Below, piece by piece: positions 10,301 to 22,177 of a DNA stretch of 64,000 nt. The notes beneath the pieces were generated by a model. The model worked only from the letters and a program-made list of their open reading frames with translations. It was not told where the DNA came from and searched no databases. Each line of letters begins with the position of its first letter. The first letter of the stretch is position 1. Location: assembly GCA_037349105.1 (NCBI GenBank), contig JAYJMM010000106.1, positions 1,364,001 through 1,428,000 of the forward strand. The letters run 5' to 3'. This DNA is from Limnomonas spitsbergensis. Its lineage: Eukaryota; Chlorophyta; Chlorophyceae; Chlamydomonadales. The translations under genes and the position numbers were made by a program.

Positions 10301-13300
10301 TTGCCTCGCAGCTCCTTGCCCAGCTCGCCATGGTGAAGGCAGTGGCTGCCGAGGCCGTCGAGGGGCTGGCGGCAGCGCAGGTGCAGGCTCTCATAGCAGG
10401 GGAAAAAGCTGCAGCTAGCTTGCTTCAGGCAGCTGTTCGCGAGCGGCATCTGGAAGCGGAGCTTGCCGCAGCTCGAGGCCAGGCCTCAGCTTCGCACTCT
10501 CACGTCCTCGTCCTTCTGGAGGAGCAGGTCCGGCAGGCTGAGGCGGCTCTCGGGGCTGGGCGTGCGCTCGGCGCGGACGTGCTGGATCTTTCTGCGGATC
10601 TAGATATGGCGGCGTCTCTGCAGGACGAGATCTCTGCCTCCTCTGAGGGAGTCCTCAGGGCTGAGGTCTCTGCGTTGTCGGTGCAGCTTCAGGCCTCCTT
10701 GGCTGCGGTTGAGCAGCATCAGTCAGAGTCGCTAGCGCTGCTGCAGCAGCTGGAAACGGTCTCAGCAGCTGTTGAGCACCAGAGATCAGGGTCGGTGGCT
10801 CAGCTGGAGCATCAGCAATCTGAGGCAGCGGCTTTGCAGCAACAGCATCATGCCGAGAGCTTGGTTGTTCAGCAGCAGCTGCACGCTGTGTTGGCAGATG
10901 CAGAGGAGAAGCGAGCTGAGCTACAGCAGCAGCTGCATGCTGCCTCAAATGCTATAGAGGAGCAGCGAGCTGAGTGCTCAACACTGCAGCAGCAGCTGCA
11001 CGTTGTCTTGACAGATGCAGACGAGCAGCGTGCTCAGTGCTCGACTCTACAGCAGCAGCTGCACGCTGCATCGACTGTTGTGGACGAGCAGCGAGCTGAG
11101 TTCTTGACTCTACAACAAAAGCTGCATGCAGCTTCAAATTATGCAGAGGAGCAGGGTGCTCAGTGCTTGACTCTACAGCAACAGCTGCATGCTGCCTCGA
11201 CTGCTGTGGAGGAGCAGCGAGCTGAGTGCTCGACTCTACAGCAGCAGCTGCATGCTGCCTCAAATGCTACAGAGGAGCAGCGAGCTGAGTGCTCAACTCT
11301 GCAGCAGCAGCTGCATGCAGCTTCAAATTATGCAGAGGAGCAGGGTGCTCAGTGCTTGACTCTACAGCAGCAGTTGCATGCAGCCTCTAATTGTACAGAG
11401 GAGCAGCAAGCTCAGTGCTTGACTCTTCAACAGCAGCTGGAGAGGTCGGACCACACGAATGACGACCTCACAACGGCTCTCATGGAACTGAGGCAGCATG
11501 TTTCAGACATTGCTGCTGAGCGTGCCGCTTCTGACCGGCTGGCTATGCTCGAGCAGGAAGCTGCCTTGGCAGAGCGAGCTGCATTTGAACAGCTGGCCGC
11601 GCAGGAGCAGGAAACTGTCGCCTCAGTCCAGCGGGCCGCTTCCGACCGGATGGTTTTGGAGAAGCATGAAGCAGCCTCGGTCCAGCTGCGGAACACAACG
11701 CTGCTTCTGGAAGCTGCCTTGGGGCAGCTTGAGGCTTCGGAGCAGTCTTGGGCAGCCCCAGGCGCTGCCGCCCTGGACCTAAGCCGAGACCTCTGTCTTG
11801 CAGTCACGAGGATGCAGGCCGAGGCGGCGGCCAGAGGCAGCAAGGTCGAGGCTTTTGCGAGGGCCCAGGGGCAGCTGGCGGCCAGCATGGAGCTCTTGCA
11901 GGTGCAGCATGAGGCGGCTGCAGGCAGCATGGCGGGCGTGGGGGCATGCCAGCTGGCGATCGCGCAGTCTGCGTCAGACCGGCTGGATGCTGTCCACCGC
12001 GAGCTGGCGGCGCTGCAAGCGCAGCATGCCAGAGCTCAGGATCAGCAGGTCGAGCTCCGGGGACGGAACGAGGAGCTTGCCGTGGAGAAGACTCAGCTTG
12101 GCTTAGAAAAGGAACATCTCGGTTTGGAGAAGCAGCAGCTTTGCGCGAGCTTGCAGCGGTCTGAAGCATCCGGAGAAGACGCGTGCGCGGAGCAGGCGAC
12201 TCTCCGGTCCTTTGTGATCAGCATGCGGTTGGATCTCGGGCGACTAGCTTCGAAGCAGAAGCAGCTGCAGTTGGACAACGAGGGCGAGCGCGCGCGTGTC
12301 GCGTCGACCGAGGGCGCCTACGTCCGACTGATCGTCGAGGGCGCGCTGGCAAAGGCCGCTCTGAATGCCCAGGTGCGTGCTGGTGCTGCTTGAAGCACGC
12401 TTCAGCCACGAGCTAGCGTGGATTGTGTTCCCCGCATCACGCCTTGTGAATCTTATCTTTTACTCAGCAGAAGACTTCGGGTCTAGAGGATTAAGCAGCT
12501 AATTTGAATGGTCTCAGATTTTTTGTTTTCCTTCTTTTGTACTACTTGGTGTTCCCTAACCATGCCTTATGTCCCGGCACGCGGCTGATGGGTGGTGGTC
12601 TAGCGAGCCCTGCTGCCTTGGCCGCCGGCCTGCGGCGGATGGGTCCTTGTCTAGCAGGTCCTGTTGCCAGGGCCAGGGCCAGGCCTGGCCAGGGCCAATC
12701 AAGGTTTGGTCCCCATTGGGCCAGTGGTGGCTATTCCCATGTAATAGCTCCCTTCGCAATCTGCCAAGATCTGCTGCCCCTCCTCACAAACTATCCCCCT
12801 CCTATCCCCACCCGTCCAGTTAAATGAGCTGCAGGACATTGTCATGATTCTCATGTAACTGAAGCCTTCCATAGATCTTTTGTATAATAGCTCCCATTCA
12901 CCCTCCAAGATCTTCCGCCCCTCCTCAAGAACTGTCACCCTCTCTTCCCTCCCGTCCAGTTGGATGAGCTGCGGGACCACCTCACGCAGCTGACCACTGG
13001 ATTCGAAACCTACGTGCTGGGCAGCCTGCGGGTCTCATCCGCCGAGGAGCCCACCGCCTCGGCTGATCCAAACTCCAGTCCGCACTCCTCTCTGGAGTGG
13101 CAGACTCAGGGACCAAGGACCCGGCCAGAGGTGTGTTTGATTGGATTCAAAATGTGTCAATAAGAATCGACGGCTACGGCCTGCCGGGTGTGGGCGTGGC
13201 CGGAGGGAGGGCGGATTTCGACAGGGGGGGTCGGAGGCTGGGGGCCTACAGGCGTGGACGTGGCCGGAGGCCCCCAGCAATGAGCATGCTGCTTGGTGGG

Positions 13301-16300
13301 CATTTTGAGTTACTCCACAAGCTGAGCTTCTGCGCCCATGTCGGCTCCTTACAGCCCAATTCGCATACTCCCTGGCTTGCCCCCTTTTCCTTTCCGTTAC
13401 CCCAAGTCCCATGAGCTCATTCGATGCGTGTTACGTGTGCTATACATAACAAACTAAACTGATGCACCAAATTGGTACAAATAAGCAAAGTGAGATCATT
13501 GGCTAGCTTGCTTAGTTTGCCCTGTGTCCTTTTCTTTTCACCCCTCCTCTCTTGCCATGACAGTTTTTCTTCAAGTTGATCCTTTATTTGTTAGCTACAG
13601 CTTGGTTCGCCCGAGCCCTTGTCTTTTCGTCCCTCCTCCCCTTCTACAAGTTTTCCCTTAAATTCGTGGCTTTATTTTGGTTAGCCCCAAGTCTTTGTCT
13701 GTTTGTTGCCCCTCCCCCTCTCTAGGACTTTCCCCCCTCAATTGATGCCTAGCCTGGTTCAGGGTAACCCACTACGGCCATTTGGGCCCGAATCTCGCAC
13801 TGTACCGCACCGTTTAAGAATACCATACATTTTGAAAACACTGTATCGGCTGTTTCTCAACAGTCCGTACCGTACCGTATTTTCGTACCGGGAAAAACCC
13901 TAGCCTGGCCTGGCCTATGCCCCAGCCTGGTTTGCCGTGGGCTCGTGGTATTTCATCCTTCCTCTCTCCTAAAAGAAGTTTTCTTCCACAGGGCTGAAAA
14001 TGTCATAAGTTTCCTCATATGAGCCTTTGCCCTGAGTCACTGTTTCTGAGCCTTTGCCCTGAGTCACTGTTTCTGAGCCTTTGCCCTGAGTCACTGTTTT
14101 TGAGCCTTTGCCCTGAGTCACTGTTTTTGAGCCTTTGCCCTGAGTCACTGTTTTTGAGCAACCGCGCCTCTTGTTACCTGGTTCATCCCTTCTCTCCCTC
14201 CCCGCTTAGACTGTTACCCCTCAACGTGGCTTTCTTGACCATATTGTCTGAAGGTCTGCTCCCTTAAATTTGGGAGAAGTGCATCATGCAGGTAAAAGTA
14301 ACCATGTTGATTTGCCCCGCGTGCACACCTCATGTATGATTTCTTCCATCCCTCCTCTCCCTCCCCCTCTAGGAGGTATTTTCTTCCCCAGAGCTGCAAA
14401 TGCGCGGGGCTCCTTCAAACATCAATGACAAGCAGATGCTTATTGCGGACCTGATCAGCCAGGTGACTTCGCATAATTGAGGTATAGCGGAGCATGAGGT
14501 TTGATATACTGAACTGCCCAGATGGTTCGGCGATTTGATGACATTTGTGAAAGAAAAGTGAATACAAAATAAAGACGACGCCTTTCCAGGGGATGGATTC
14601 AGATCCAACGGAGCATCAGGTGCGGTATTCGGGTTTGATATAACGTGCTGCCAAGACGGTTTGGTGATTTGATGGCATGCGTGAAAATAAAGCAAATGCA
14701 AAATAGAGACGATGCCTTCAAAGGGGGGATGGAGGTCCAAGGGAGCATCAGGTACGGTATTCAGGATAACGTGCTGCCAAGATGGTTTGGCGATTTGATG
14801 ACATTCGTTGAAGGAGAGTACATAAAAATAAAGATGGTGCCTTTACGGGGGGCATTGAGGTCCTTCGAAGCATCAGATTTTTATATGCATGGGACAGCGT
14901 GCAGGCGTATGCTTCTGCGCTCCAGCATGCCTGATGTCCAGATCTTGTCTCCCACTTGCCCTGTTCAGATGAACGGCATGCAGGTGTACTTGCCTGCGCT
15001 CCAGCACTTCACGACATCTCCCTCTTCCTGTAAAGATCCTTTCATCGATATCCAGATCTTGTCCCCCACTTGCCCTGCTCAGATGAACGGCATGCAGGCT
15101 CAGGTGTCTGCGCTCCAGCATACCTGATATCCAGATCTTGTCTCCCACTTGCCCTGTTCAGATGAACGGCATGCAGGCGTACTTGCCTGCGCTCCAGCAC
15201 TTCACGACATCTCCCTATTCCTGAAAAGATCCTTTGCTCGTTTTCCAAATCTTGTCCCCCACTGGCCCTGCTCAGATGAACAGCATGCAGGCTCAGGTGT
15301 CTGCGCTCCAGCACAACATGACGACCAACCAGGAGGCGCAGGCTGCCGGCCCCACACCCATGGAGATGGCTGAGCTAGTGGCCCTCAGTGGCGGCAGGCT
15401 GGCTGCATGGGGGTCCAAGAAGCTCGCAGCGCAGCCTGGTACTGTAGGATCACCTAAGGTATGAGGGGACAGGGGACAGCTTATAACCAGCCTGGGGTGC
15501 AGGGAGGCTTTGAGGGTTGACAGGTGGGCGGGAAAACAAAGGCAGGCACAAGGGGACGGTGAAATGCTTTTTAGTTGGGTGAGCAACATAACCGGGTGCT
15601 GTAGGATCAGCCAAGGTATGAGGGGACAGGGGAAAGGTTATGACCTGCCTGGGGTGCAGGGAGGCTTTGAGTGTTGACAGGTGGGCAGGATCACCACAGG
15701 CAGGCACAAGGGGACGGTGAAATGCTTTTCAGTTGGGTGAGCAGCAAATACCGTATTAGGTTAGGTTGAGGGAACTGTGGTAAGAGGAGAGTAGGAGACG
15801 GTTCATGCTGGCCCTCTCTGCAAGAACGCTGATAAGCGCGTAAGGTCAGGTGTTAGGGGGAGGGTGGAATGCTTATTCAGTCCTGGCAACAGCAGGCTGG
15901 CCGCTTGGGAGCTCAGGAGGCTGTCAGGTGCAACAATGGGATCACCTGAAGTTTGAGGGGATGGAGAAAGCTTATGTAGTTGTTTCCCGTTGGCCCTCGT
16001 GACCTGACATGGCAGCTGGGCCATGATCGTTGCATCCCTCTCTGTGCTAGCGTTCTTGAAGTCTCCATTTTCAAGCTCCCCAAGTGCTCCTCCTCCTGTC
16101 TTGACACTGCTCTATGACTGACGAATGCTCCACACCTGACGAATGCTGTTCAGGCCTCGCGGCTTGCATTGTCCTCAAAAGACGCCACACCCGGGCGCCC
16201 AGGCGGCGGGAACGCCTTCCACCCCCACGACAGCAGCCCAGGCGGGGCATGGCCCGCGGACATGCCCTACCTCTTCTCCTTGGCGGACACGGCGCTCGTC

Positions 16301-19300
16301 ACTGCCATGGCGGAGGGCGCGCACCGGGCAGTGCACGCAGGCAGCCCAGCCCGGTCGCCCTTTGAGTGTGCTGCACCATTCGACTCGCCTGTCAAGGTAT
16401 GTAGATTTGCTTTGCCTTCCGCCTCAATTAATGTTGTTTGGGGTTGAGGGATCCATGAATATGCTAGTTACTTTCAACGGCAGTTTACAGTCAGAAATTA
16501 AGAGTTTTGGTCGATAATTTGCCCTGAGGGCAACACATACAGAAATCGTTTTGTCAAACCCGAGGAAAGGTAAATCAAATCTACGGTACGTAGAAAACTA
16601 AGAAGTACATTGAATTGTTTTGGCTTGCAGCCTTGCACACAAGAACGCTGTCGAGGCCCTGTGCATTCTGGCGAGCGCTGTTATGCCTGTAGGCCCCGAC
16701 GCCTGTTGTGTTTAAATGCCTGTCTCCATGCTGCGTTCCTTTTTGGAAATTTGAAATGTTTTGCCTATTTTCGGACCACTGTTACTTTGCCTGATGTGGC
16801 CTGCCCCCCCTCCCTTGACCGCACTCTCCCCCTCTCTCTCCCCTGATTTCCCAGACCCCCGTCAAGGCAGCCCTCAGCACTCCCCCCTCCGCGGACGGCC
16901 TCCCGAGTCGCAGCCCACTCCGGGATGCTATGTGCTGCAGCAGCCCCCGGGCACCGCAGCTGGCGCCAACCGCCGGCTCCGGCCCTACCGTTGGCACATC
17001 CCCGATGAAAGCGCACGTCGATCAGCTGCAGACCCACCTGGATTCCATGGTCGCCAGCCTGACACGGGCGTGCGATCAGCTGGACGAGGCGCAGCCCGGA
17101 GAGCCTCTGCTCAGCCTCCTTGCGGAAAACCTGCATGACTGCATGGATGACTCTGAGGTGCGCACAGTTCTTTTAGTTTGGTGCACATGTTTTTATATTT
17201 GAATAGTACGACCGGGCGGAGTTCGGCAGGGCGTACACTGTTTGCAACACTTGTTCATGGTGGTGCGCCGCCAGGGCACCTTTTGGGGGCGGCTGGGCTG
17301 CAAACACTGTGTCAAGTGGGACCAAAATTTGACCAGCCCACAGCCGGTGACCCCAGCAGCAAGGCTTGCTGTACCATGCCATGCTGGCTGCAGGCCAGGT
17401 TGCTGCTAAGGCACCCTCGAATACACCGTGCCAGCAACTTTGGGACGCGCTGCCAATGCGGCTGGTTTGATCGCGGCGCGGAAGGCTGCTGTTTGTTTGC
17501 ATGATCTCCAGCGGAGGGCTGCTGTGTGTTGCATGGGCGTGGAGCTGCTTTGCTGTCCATGTACTTGTCCCCGCTACCAGGCCAATGTCTCTACCTGCAT
17601 GGCGGCTGTGCTCGGCATGCATGCTTCAGTGCTCATACTCCCAAACCACTGCCTCTACCTGCATGGCTGCTCCGCATGCATGCTCATGCTCCCTCCCTCA
17701 CTGACTCTCCATGCAGATGATCCGCTGCAGCAGTGTCGTCAAGCTCGTCCTCCATCACCTGATCACTGACTCTCTGCTTCTGCCCACCATCCTGGCTGCA
17801 GAGCATTCCCTTGCATGTTCATGCTGCCTGACACTGTCCCTGCTCTCCAACTCTACGAGTGACCACTGCTTCTCCTTGCAGTCCCGACTGCAGATCATCC
17901 GCCGAAGCAGTGTCGTCAACCCCCTGTACATCCCCTGCGACCTCGACAGCGCCGATCCAGCCCTTGTGCCGCATCTTTCGTTCGTCGTGGAGGCCCTGCC
18001 TCAGCCGCTCAGGCCCAACAACAAAGGCACTCTTCACAGTTGCGACGAGGATGCCTCAATGCCCTCGGTGCAGAAGCAGACGGAGGAGCGGGCATCCACC
18101 TCTGATGTGGCAGCAGACGCCCCGTCGCCGGGGTCGGCCAAATTTCAGCGGAACCAGAGCTTCCCAGTGGGATCCTCGCGAAGCATTGATCGGTCCCCTT
18201 TCGCGTCAGCGACCAAGCGCGTTGTGAGCAGCCCGGCTCCTAAGGCCTCCTCCGCCTACGGCCCGCTGTCTGGGAGGCGATCGGGAGTCTACGATGCCCG
18301 CAGCACCAAGCTGGTGTCGTCCTCGCTGAAAGGCGCTTTGCAGTCTGCTGACGACGTATCAATGCAGCCCTTGCACAAGCTGGTAGGCAGCTTTTTGAAA
18401 TCGCCGGCCAAAACGCTGCTGCCCGCAACGGTTGCTGGCTCACGCTACGTTCCCCGCCAGCCCGCAGCCCCCGCCCGCTCCAAGGAGCCGCCCACACTCG
18501 TCAGCGGGGTCAAAGGTGCCGTGGTGGGCGGCCGATGGGGAATTGTGGTGGTTCAGAAACCGGCTACTCACGCCCTGACAGCTAGCGGCCCCCTCGTCAC
18601 CCGCGCGATTGCATCGCTGACAGCCTCGGTCTCAGCTTCAGCATCACGGGGCATCAGCCGGGGCGGGAGCTCAGACGTCGGGGGGGTAGAGGCGATTGCT
18701 ACATTGGCAGCGCCCGGCGTTTTGGAGCCGGCTGGTGGTACAGACGATGGTGCTCATTTGGCGGCGTCCGCTGTTGTTGAGGCAGCTGCTACAAACACTG
18801 CTCTGGAAGTCCCCATAAAATCTTTTGATTCGGGACAAACTCCGGGGCGGCAGCTACCTCAGGTATCAGAGGAGCCCATGCCTTTACAAACGATCCCTTT
18901 GCCCGCGCCCGGCTTAGCAGCATTTGCACCAGCCCCGGCCACTTCCTTGGAGATCGCGGTTGGTTTGGTTGATACAGAGGTTGAGGCTGCGGAGGCTGTC
19001 CCGCCGTTGCTGTCTGGCCTCGATCTCACAAGCCATGTGTCTGGATCTCTGCATCTGATACCCGAGTATGGACATGGAGCGACTGCTTTCCGTGCCTCGA
19101 TGCCGCCACCGCCACGATGGGAGGCGCGCCATGATCCGGCAGAGGAGGAGGAGGGTGGGTACCGCGTTGGGTCGAGTAGCTTTGGCTGCGGGATGATCCC
19201 TCGATTTGGCCGCAAACCCCCCCGCATAGCCCGTGCCTCTGAGGACGGGTCTTTAGCGGAATCAGAAGCGTCGCATGCATCCATGCAGCCGCACCACTTG

Positions 19301-19531
19301 CATGGCGTCCCGCAGGACCATGAGCGGGCGAGCGGCGCGTGGGGCGGGAGCCTGGCGTCAGGTCTGTCTGTGGATCTCAGCGGTGTCTCTGCCATGACCT
19401 GCCCCCCTGAGGGAATGGCGGCCATGGGCAAGATGAAACGCAGCTTCAGTGAACGTATCAAGCGCAAGATCTCAAAGATGCTAGGAGGCGGGAGTGTGGA
19501 TGCTTCCAACGGCAGCGAGGCGAAGCCGTGA
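7397..19531 (+). CDS. Very long coiled-coil protein with 21-residue repeats (unknown function)
   Basis: Eleven exons: 7397-7519, 7742-7832, 8137-8219, 8604-9023, 10138-12372, 12960-13130, 14373-14462, 15276-15458, 16154-16396, 16855-17157 and 17882-19531. They join in phase to 1863 residues. Exon 5 (745 codons) is Ala/Gln/Glu/Leu-rich coiled coil. About 10720-11430 holds roughly eleven 21-residue (three-heptad) repeats around LQQQLHAAS and EEQRAECST. Later exons are Ser/Pro-rich, with short coiled coils at MNSMQAQVSALQ and HVDQLQTHLDSM. The C-terminus is basic and amphipathic (KMKRSFSERIKRKISKML). A scaffold, basal-body or cytoskeletal role is possible but unproven. The first exon is least sure: it rests on ATG 7397, matching phase and a GC donor (CAG|GCAAGT). 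Introns carry exon-edge echoes. No known family was recognised. Confidence 0.75.
7858..8035 (+). mobile_element. hAT-type MITE, family A fragment
   Basis: GCGCTTTTCAGCTACAATTC near the left end, CCCTGCTGCTTGGGCC inside and CGCACATTAAAATAAGC at the right match family A. It sits in the intron between exons 7742-7832 and 8137-8219 of the coiled-coil gene. The termini are eroded. Confidence 0.55.
9024..9430 (+). repeat. 182-bp tandem repeat starting at a splice donor
   Basis: The first unit begins with GTGTGAGGCTTGGAAAC, which is exactly the donor after exon 8604-9023. The block restarts near 9206 and 9386, giving 2.2 units. Each unit includes GGCCTGGGAGAGTAAGGC and two CTTCAGCT...TTCAGCTGC words related to MITE family A. 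No coding potential. Confidence 0.8.
9880..10137 (+). repeat. Echoes of the acceptor edge of the large coiled-coil exon
   Basis: The true exon starts at 10138 with GAGGAAGCCATGCAGGCTCG (EEAMQARLA). Upstream copies of GCCATGCAAGCGCGCCTAGC followed by GAGCGTG...CCTGCTGCC occur near 9885, 9950, 10006 and 10065. They are 55-65 bp apart, each keeping MQARLAE-like coding. Confidence 0.85.
12580..12735 (+). mobile_element. hAT-type MITE, family A fragment
   Basis: GAGCCCTGCTGCCTTGGCCG and CAAGGTTTGGTCCCCATTGG are family A internal words. One stretch (GATGGGT...CTAGC) is duplicated. The element lies in the intron between exons ending 12372 and starting 12960. Confidence 0.5.
12815..12860 (+). repeat. 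Echo of exon 12960 acceptor edge
   Basis: CCCGTCCAG followed by TTAAATGAGCTGCAGGAC copies CCCGTCCAG plus TTGGATGAGCTGCGGGAC at 12951-12978. A stop follows in the copied frame, so the downstream version is used as the exon. Confidence 0.8.
14021..14156. repeat. 27-bp tandem repeat, five copies
   Basis: Units of GAGCCTTTGCCCTGAGTCAC plus TGTTTCT or TGTTTTT. Twenty-seven bases is nine codons, so a false ORF (SLCPESLFL repeated) runs through. It lies in an intron of the coiled-coil gene. Confidence 0.95.
14930..15275 (+). repeat. Three echoes of exon 15276 acceptor edge
   Basis: Copies of CCCTGTTCAGATGAACGGCA followed by TGCAGG...CTGCGCTCCAGCA lie near 14960, 15080 and 15160, ahead of the true exon (MNSMQAQVSALQHN at 15276). 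The copy near 15081 reads MNGMQAQVSALQHT and then stops. Confidence 0.85.
15590..15965 (+). repeat. Echoes of exon 15458 donor edge
   Basis: The true edge GTAGGATCACCTAAG|GTATGA recurs as GTAGGATCAGCCAAGGTATG near 15601 and as GGGATCACCTGAAGTTTGAG near 15940. The first copy keeps a usable GT donor. Confidence 0.8.
16397..16588. mobile_element. MITE family D, left end overlapping a splice donor
   Basis: The left end GTATGTAGATTTGCTTTGCC and right end AAATCAAATCTACGGTAC form an imperfect terminal inverted repeat of about 28 bp. The element shares its inside (TCGATAATTTGCCCT, GAAATCGTTTT) with 52822-53010. Its first bases are the GT donor of exon 16154-16396. Confidence 0.75.
17705..17745 (+). 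repeat. Echo of the last coiled-coil exon's start
   Basis: GCAGATGATCCGCTGCAGCA then GTGTCGTCAAG copies GCAGATCATCCGCCGAAGCA then GTGTCGTCAAC at 17890. The copied frame stays open into the real exon, which makes an over-long apparent ORF from 17711. Confidence 0.8.
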
Positions 19532-21256
19532 GGACGTATCGGCCATTGACTGGTGGTCACAGCACGGGGGAACATCGGCGCGAGGCGGTGGTGTCTTTTT
19601 GCCCCGCATCATACAGGCTGTATCATATTTGTATCTACAGGTGATGCGGCTCTTCAATAAGATCATGATGATGTCCTCGTGATGGTAAAGGCATACATGT
19701 CACCCGAGCAATATCCTCCGTTTGAATTCACAAAAAAGAATACAAATTCACATGTCCTCGTTTTTTCTCTATGTCGCATGCTATGCTATGCTGCTCTCTG
19801 CCTTGGTTCCGCTTGTATCGTGATCGTGATGTAGTGGTTGCTCATAAATGGCGCATGCCCTAATAGGGCGTCCTTAGCGTGGGTTACATGTACATATGGC
19901 GGGCTGCTCGCTGCTGGAAAGACCGATGTAATATAGGCGGTGACTGATGTAACTGTCTGCCTGGCTACTTGTGTTCCCTCCCAGGTTACGGATGCACGGT
20001 TGTCCTTCACTCGTCGCACGAATACGCATGTTATGTCAAAAACGTTACACCTCTGGGCCCGCTCAAAGCTCGGCCGCATGGGCGCCCAACTGAATATGCA
20101 CGTTATGTGAGGCATGTCTCGCCATATATCCGTAAATGGGATAAAATGGTGCAATAGGGACCAGAGGCTTAGAAATATAATCACTAGGCTTGCAGCTTGA
20201 ATGACGAAAGGTAACAACGTGCAGCTTATACTGCAGCTAGCAGGACAGCTTGTAGTCTTGTATTGCATCTATCAGTACAGCGTGTCTTGCAGATAACAGT
20301 ATAGCTTGTACTACAGACGGACGAGTACAGCCATGCCGTACAGCTGAAGAAAGGACACTTATACAGCTGAGGTTCAGAAATGCGGCAAAGCACACAGCTT
20401 CATTGGCTGCAAATGTGTTAAAAACTCCGAGTCGGCAGTGCTTTTCCCCAGTACCGTGCACTACTAAGGCTCATGCTGGGAAATCGGCAGCTGCTGAACA
20501 CCAGTGCTTCGATGCTTCCCTCACTCAATTATTTGCCACGGCATCCGCATGCTGCTTCTGACACACCTGTCTAGGGAGCATGACCAGAGGTGTAATGTCA
20601 TTGACCTGCCTCCTGTCTTCAGGCACCCATCTGACTGAAACCACAAAAAATGAAAGCTGCAGAACAACCGATTCCACAAGCTCCCCTAAACCCTAGATTA
20701 CGCAAGCCCCCCTAAACCCTCAACCCTAAATTTCCACATACTCCTCCAGCCGTCCCCAAACTGTGTCAGAATGACACCACCAAGCACAGGTCTACCGCCT
20801 ACCGCGCCTGTTTTCAGTCTATATGCCAGGAGCCGCACCAGCAAGAAGGAGTGTGCTTGAGTGCGCACGCATTTCATGCGGCGGCTCGGCGCAGTCAATA
20901 TGGCCGATACTAGAGGACGGCGTAGCGGTCAACAGCGTGACACACAATTTTGTGTTATTGTCGTCTGAAAGCGCCTAACTATTAGTGCAGGAAAAGGTGT
21001 AGGGTTGAAGGTTGGAAAAGGAAAAGAGGAAATAGAAGGGACAGTTGAAAGGCAAGAAAAGAATGGTCCAGCCTCGGAGAACGCCGCAACGGCATTTGCC
21101 ACTTCTTCCAAAAAAGCCAGGGCATCCCACCCAAGCCTGCCCCGGTACAACACGAGGAAGTTTCTAGCATTGTTTGTAGCAGAGGGTTCGGAGGACCTGC
21201 CCTTTTCCGTTCCTTCACTTAATCCCGCACACCTTCTGTGTTTCTTTCCAACTCTT
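19532..21256. other. Intergenic, no gene supported
   Basis: Downstream of the coiled-coil stop I see only short scattered ORFs. The block 20042-20093 is a ~50-bp ends-only transposon remnant. Near 20685-20735 there are CCCTAAACCCTAGATTACGC-type telomere words. 20220-20340 has degenerate repeats around CAGCTTGTA. No tRNA or rRNA was recognised. Confidence 0.6.
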
Positions 21257-22177
21257 TAGTTAGGCGCCCACGCGGCCGAGCCTTATTTATAGGCATCGGC
21301 AATATTATATAATATTAAATAGTATATAAAGTATATGATATAGTATATAATATATATTCGAATTCGGCATATCATATATACTTAATATAAAGTCGCGAAA
21401 ATCCCGAATGTCGCGACTGAAAACGTGGAAATACGGCATTTCAGCTACTGTGGGCTACTTGTGAGACAAGCGCATGCGTTCTCGTCCGATTCTATACTCC
21501 AATAATACTCGTGTTACCTGGAATTGCCCCTGAGAAAGCGAAACGATCTATCCTTCTCGACAATGGCAAGCAACTGCACTAAGGAACCAAGTGGGAGCCT
21601 GAGGCTTTGTGTGCCGAGCTGAATAAGATTAAGCGAGTTTGGAACAATCGGTCCAGCGGAACTGGTCAGCATGGGGGCAGACATACACCAGTAGCCGCTC
21701 TCGCCTAGGCATCGCGCGGGCTGAGAAGCTGATTTATGTCAAGGCGAACCGTGACGACGGCGAGGTCAAGGAGGTTCAGCACGAGGAGGTTTCTCTGAAC
21801 TATTACTCCGACTGACTTGATAACTTCGGAACAGTCATGCTATGAGACTCAAATGTATATCTAGTGATCATGTAGTGGTACTTAAACTGAACTTCTGGAC
21901 CAGACCTGCCCCATTTTCGAACCCGTGATCTGCGTCAAACAAATACAGTGTTTTAATGTTTTGAGGACTTAGCTTTCTTAGATGGGACGAGTTAGCTGCA
22001 GATTCTGAATGCCCTGATGAAGCGCTAAATCCAGACCTCTATTTTTTTTTACTTTGGCCCACTTTTTTCTGACTTTATATACTATATATATGATATATAC
22101 TTTACATTGGCGGGGCATGTAAAGTATATTGCCAATGCCTACTTATTTAAGCAGGGCCCAGAGGTGTAACGTCATTG
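21257..22177 (+). mobile_element. Decayed hAT transposon
   Basis: The left end (TTAGGCGCCCACGCGGCCGA) and right end (CAGGGCCCAGAGGTGTAACG then TCATTG) match the two halves of the 60-bp ends-only elements such as 30958-31017. The inside keeps a transposase C-terminal fragment at 21690-21815. Two AT-rich ATATA tracts (21295-21385, 22070-22110) flank the coding remnant. No clear target duplication is seen. Confidence 0.65.
21690..21815 (+). pseudogene. hAT transposase C-terminal fragment
   Basis: A 41-residue reading ends at a TGA and contains SSRSRLGIARAEKLIYVKAN, the pattern that follows the dimerisation region in hAT transposases (sRsRLg-ERaEKL-yv-xN). Upstream sequence is in another frame (ELNKIKRVWNN) with a stop at about 21706, so the gene is broken. 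It is unlikely to make an active enzyme. Confidence 0.6.

Noticed and set aside
11427..11930. 167-codon minus ORF (Ser/Ala/Cys-rich)
   Set aside because: Antisense of the coiled-coil exon; composition mirrors CAG/GCT codons.
18859..19575. 238-codon minus ORF
   Set aside because: Antisense shadow of the GC-rich last exon of the coiled-coil gene; no homology recognised.
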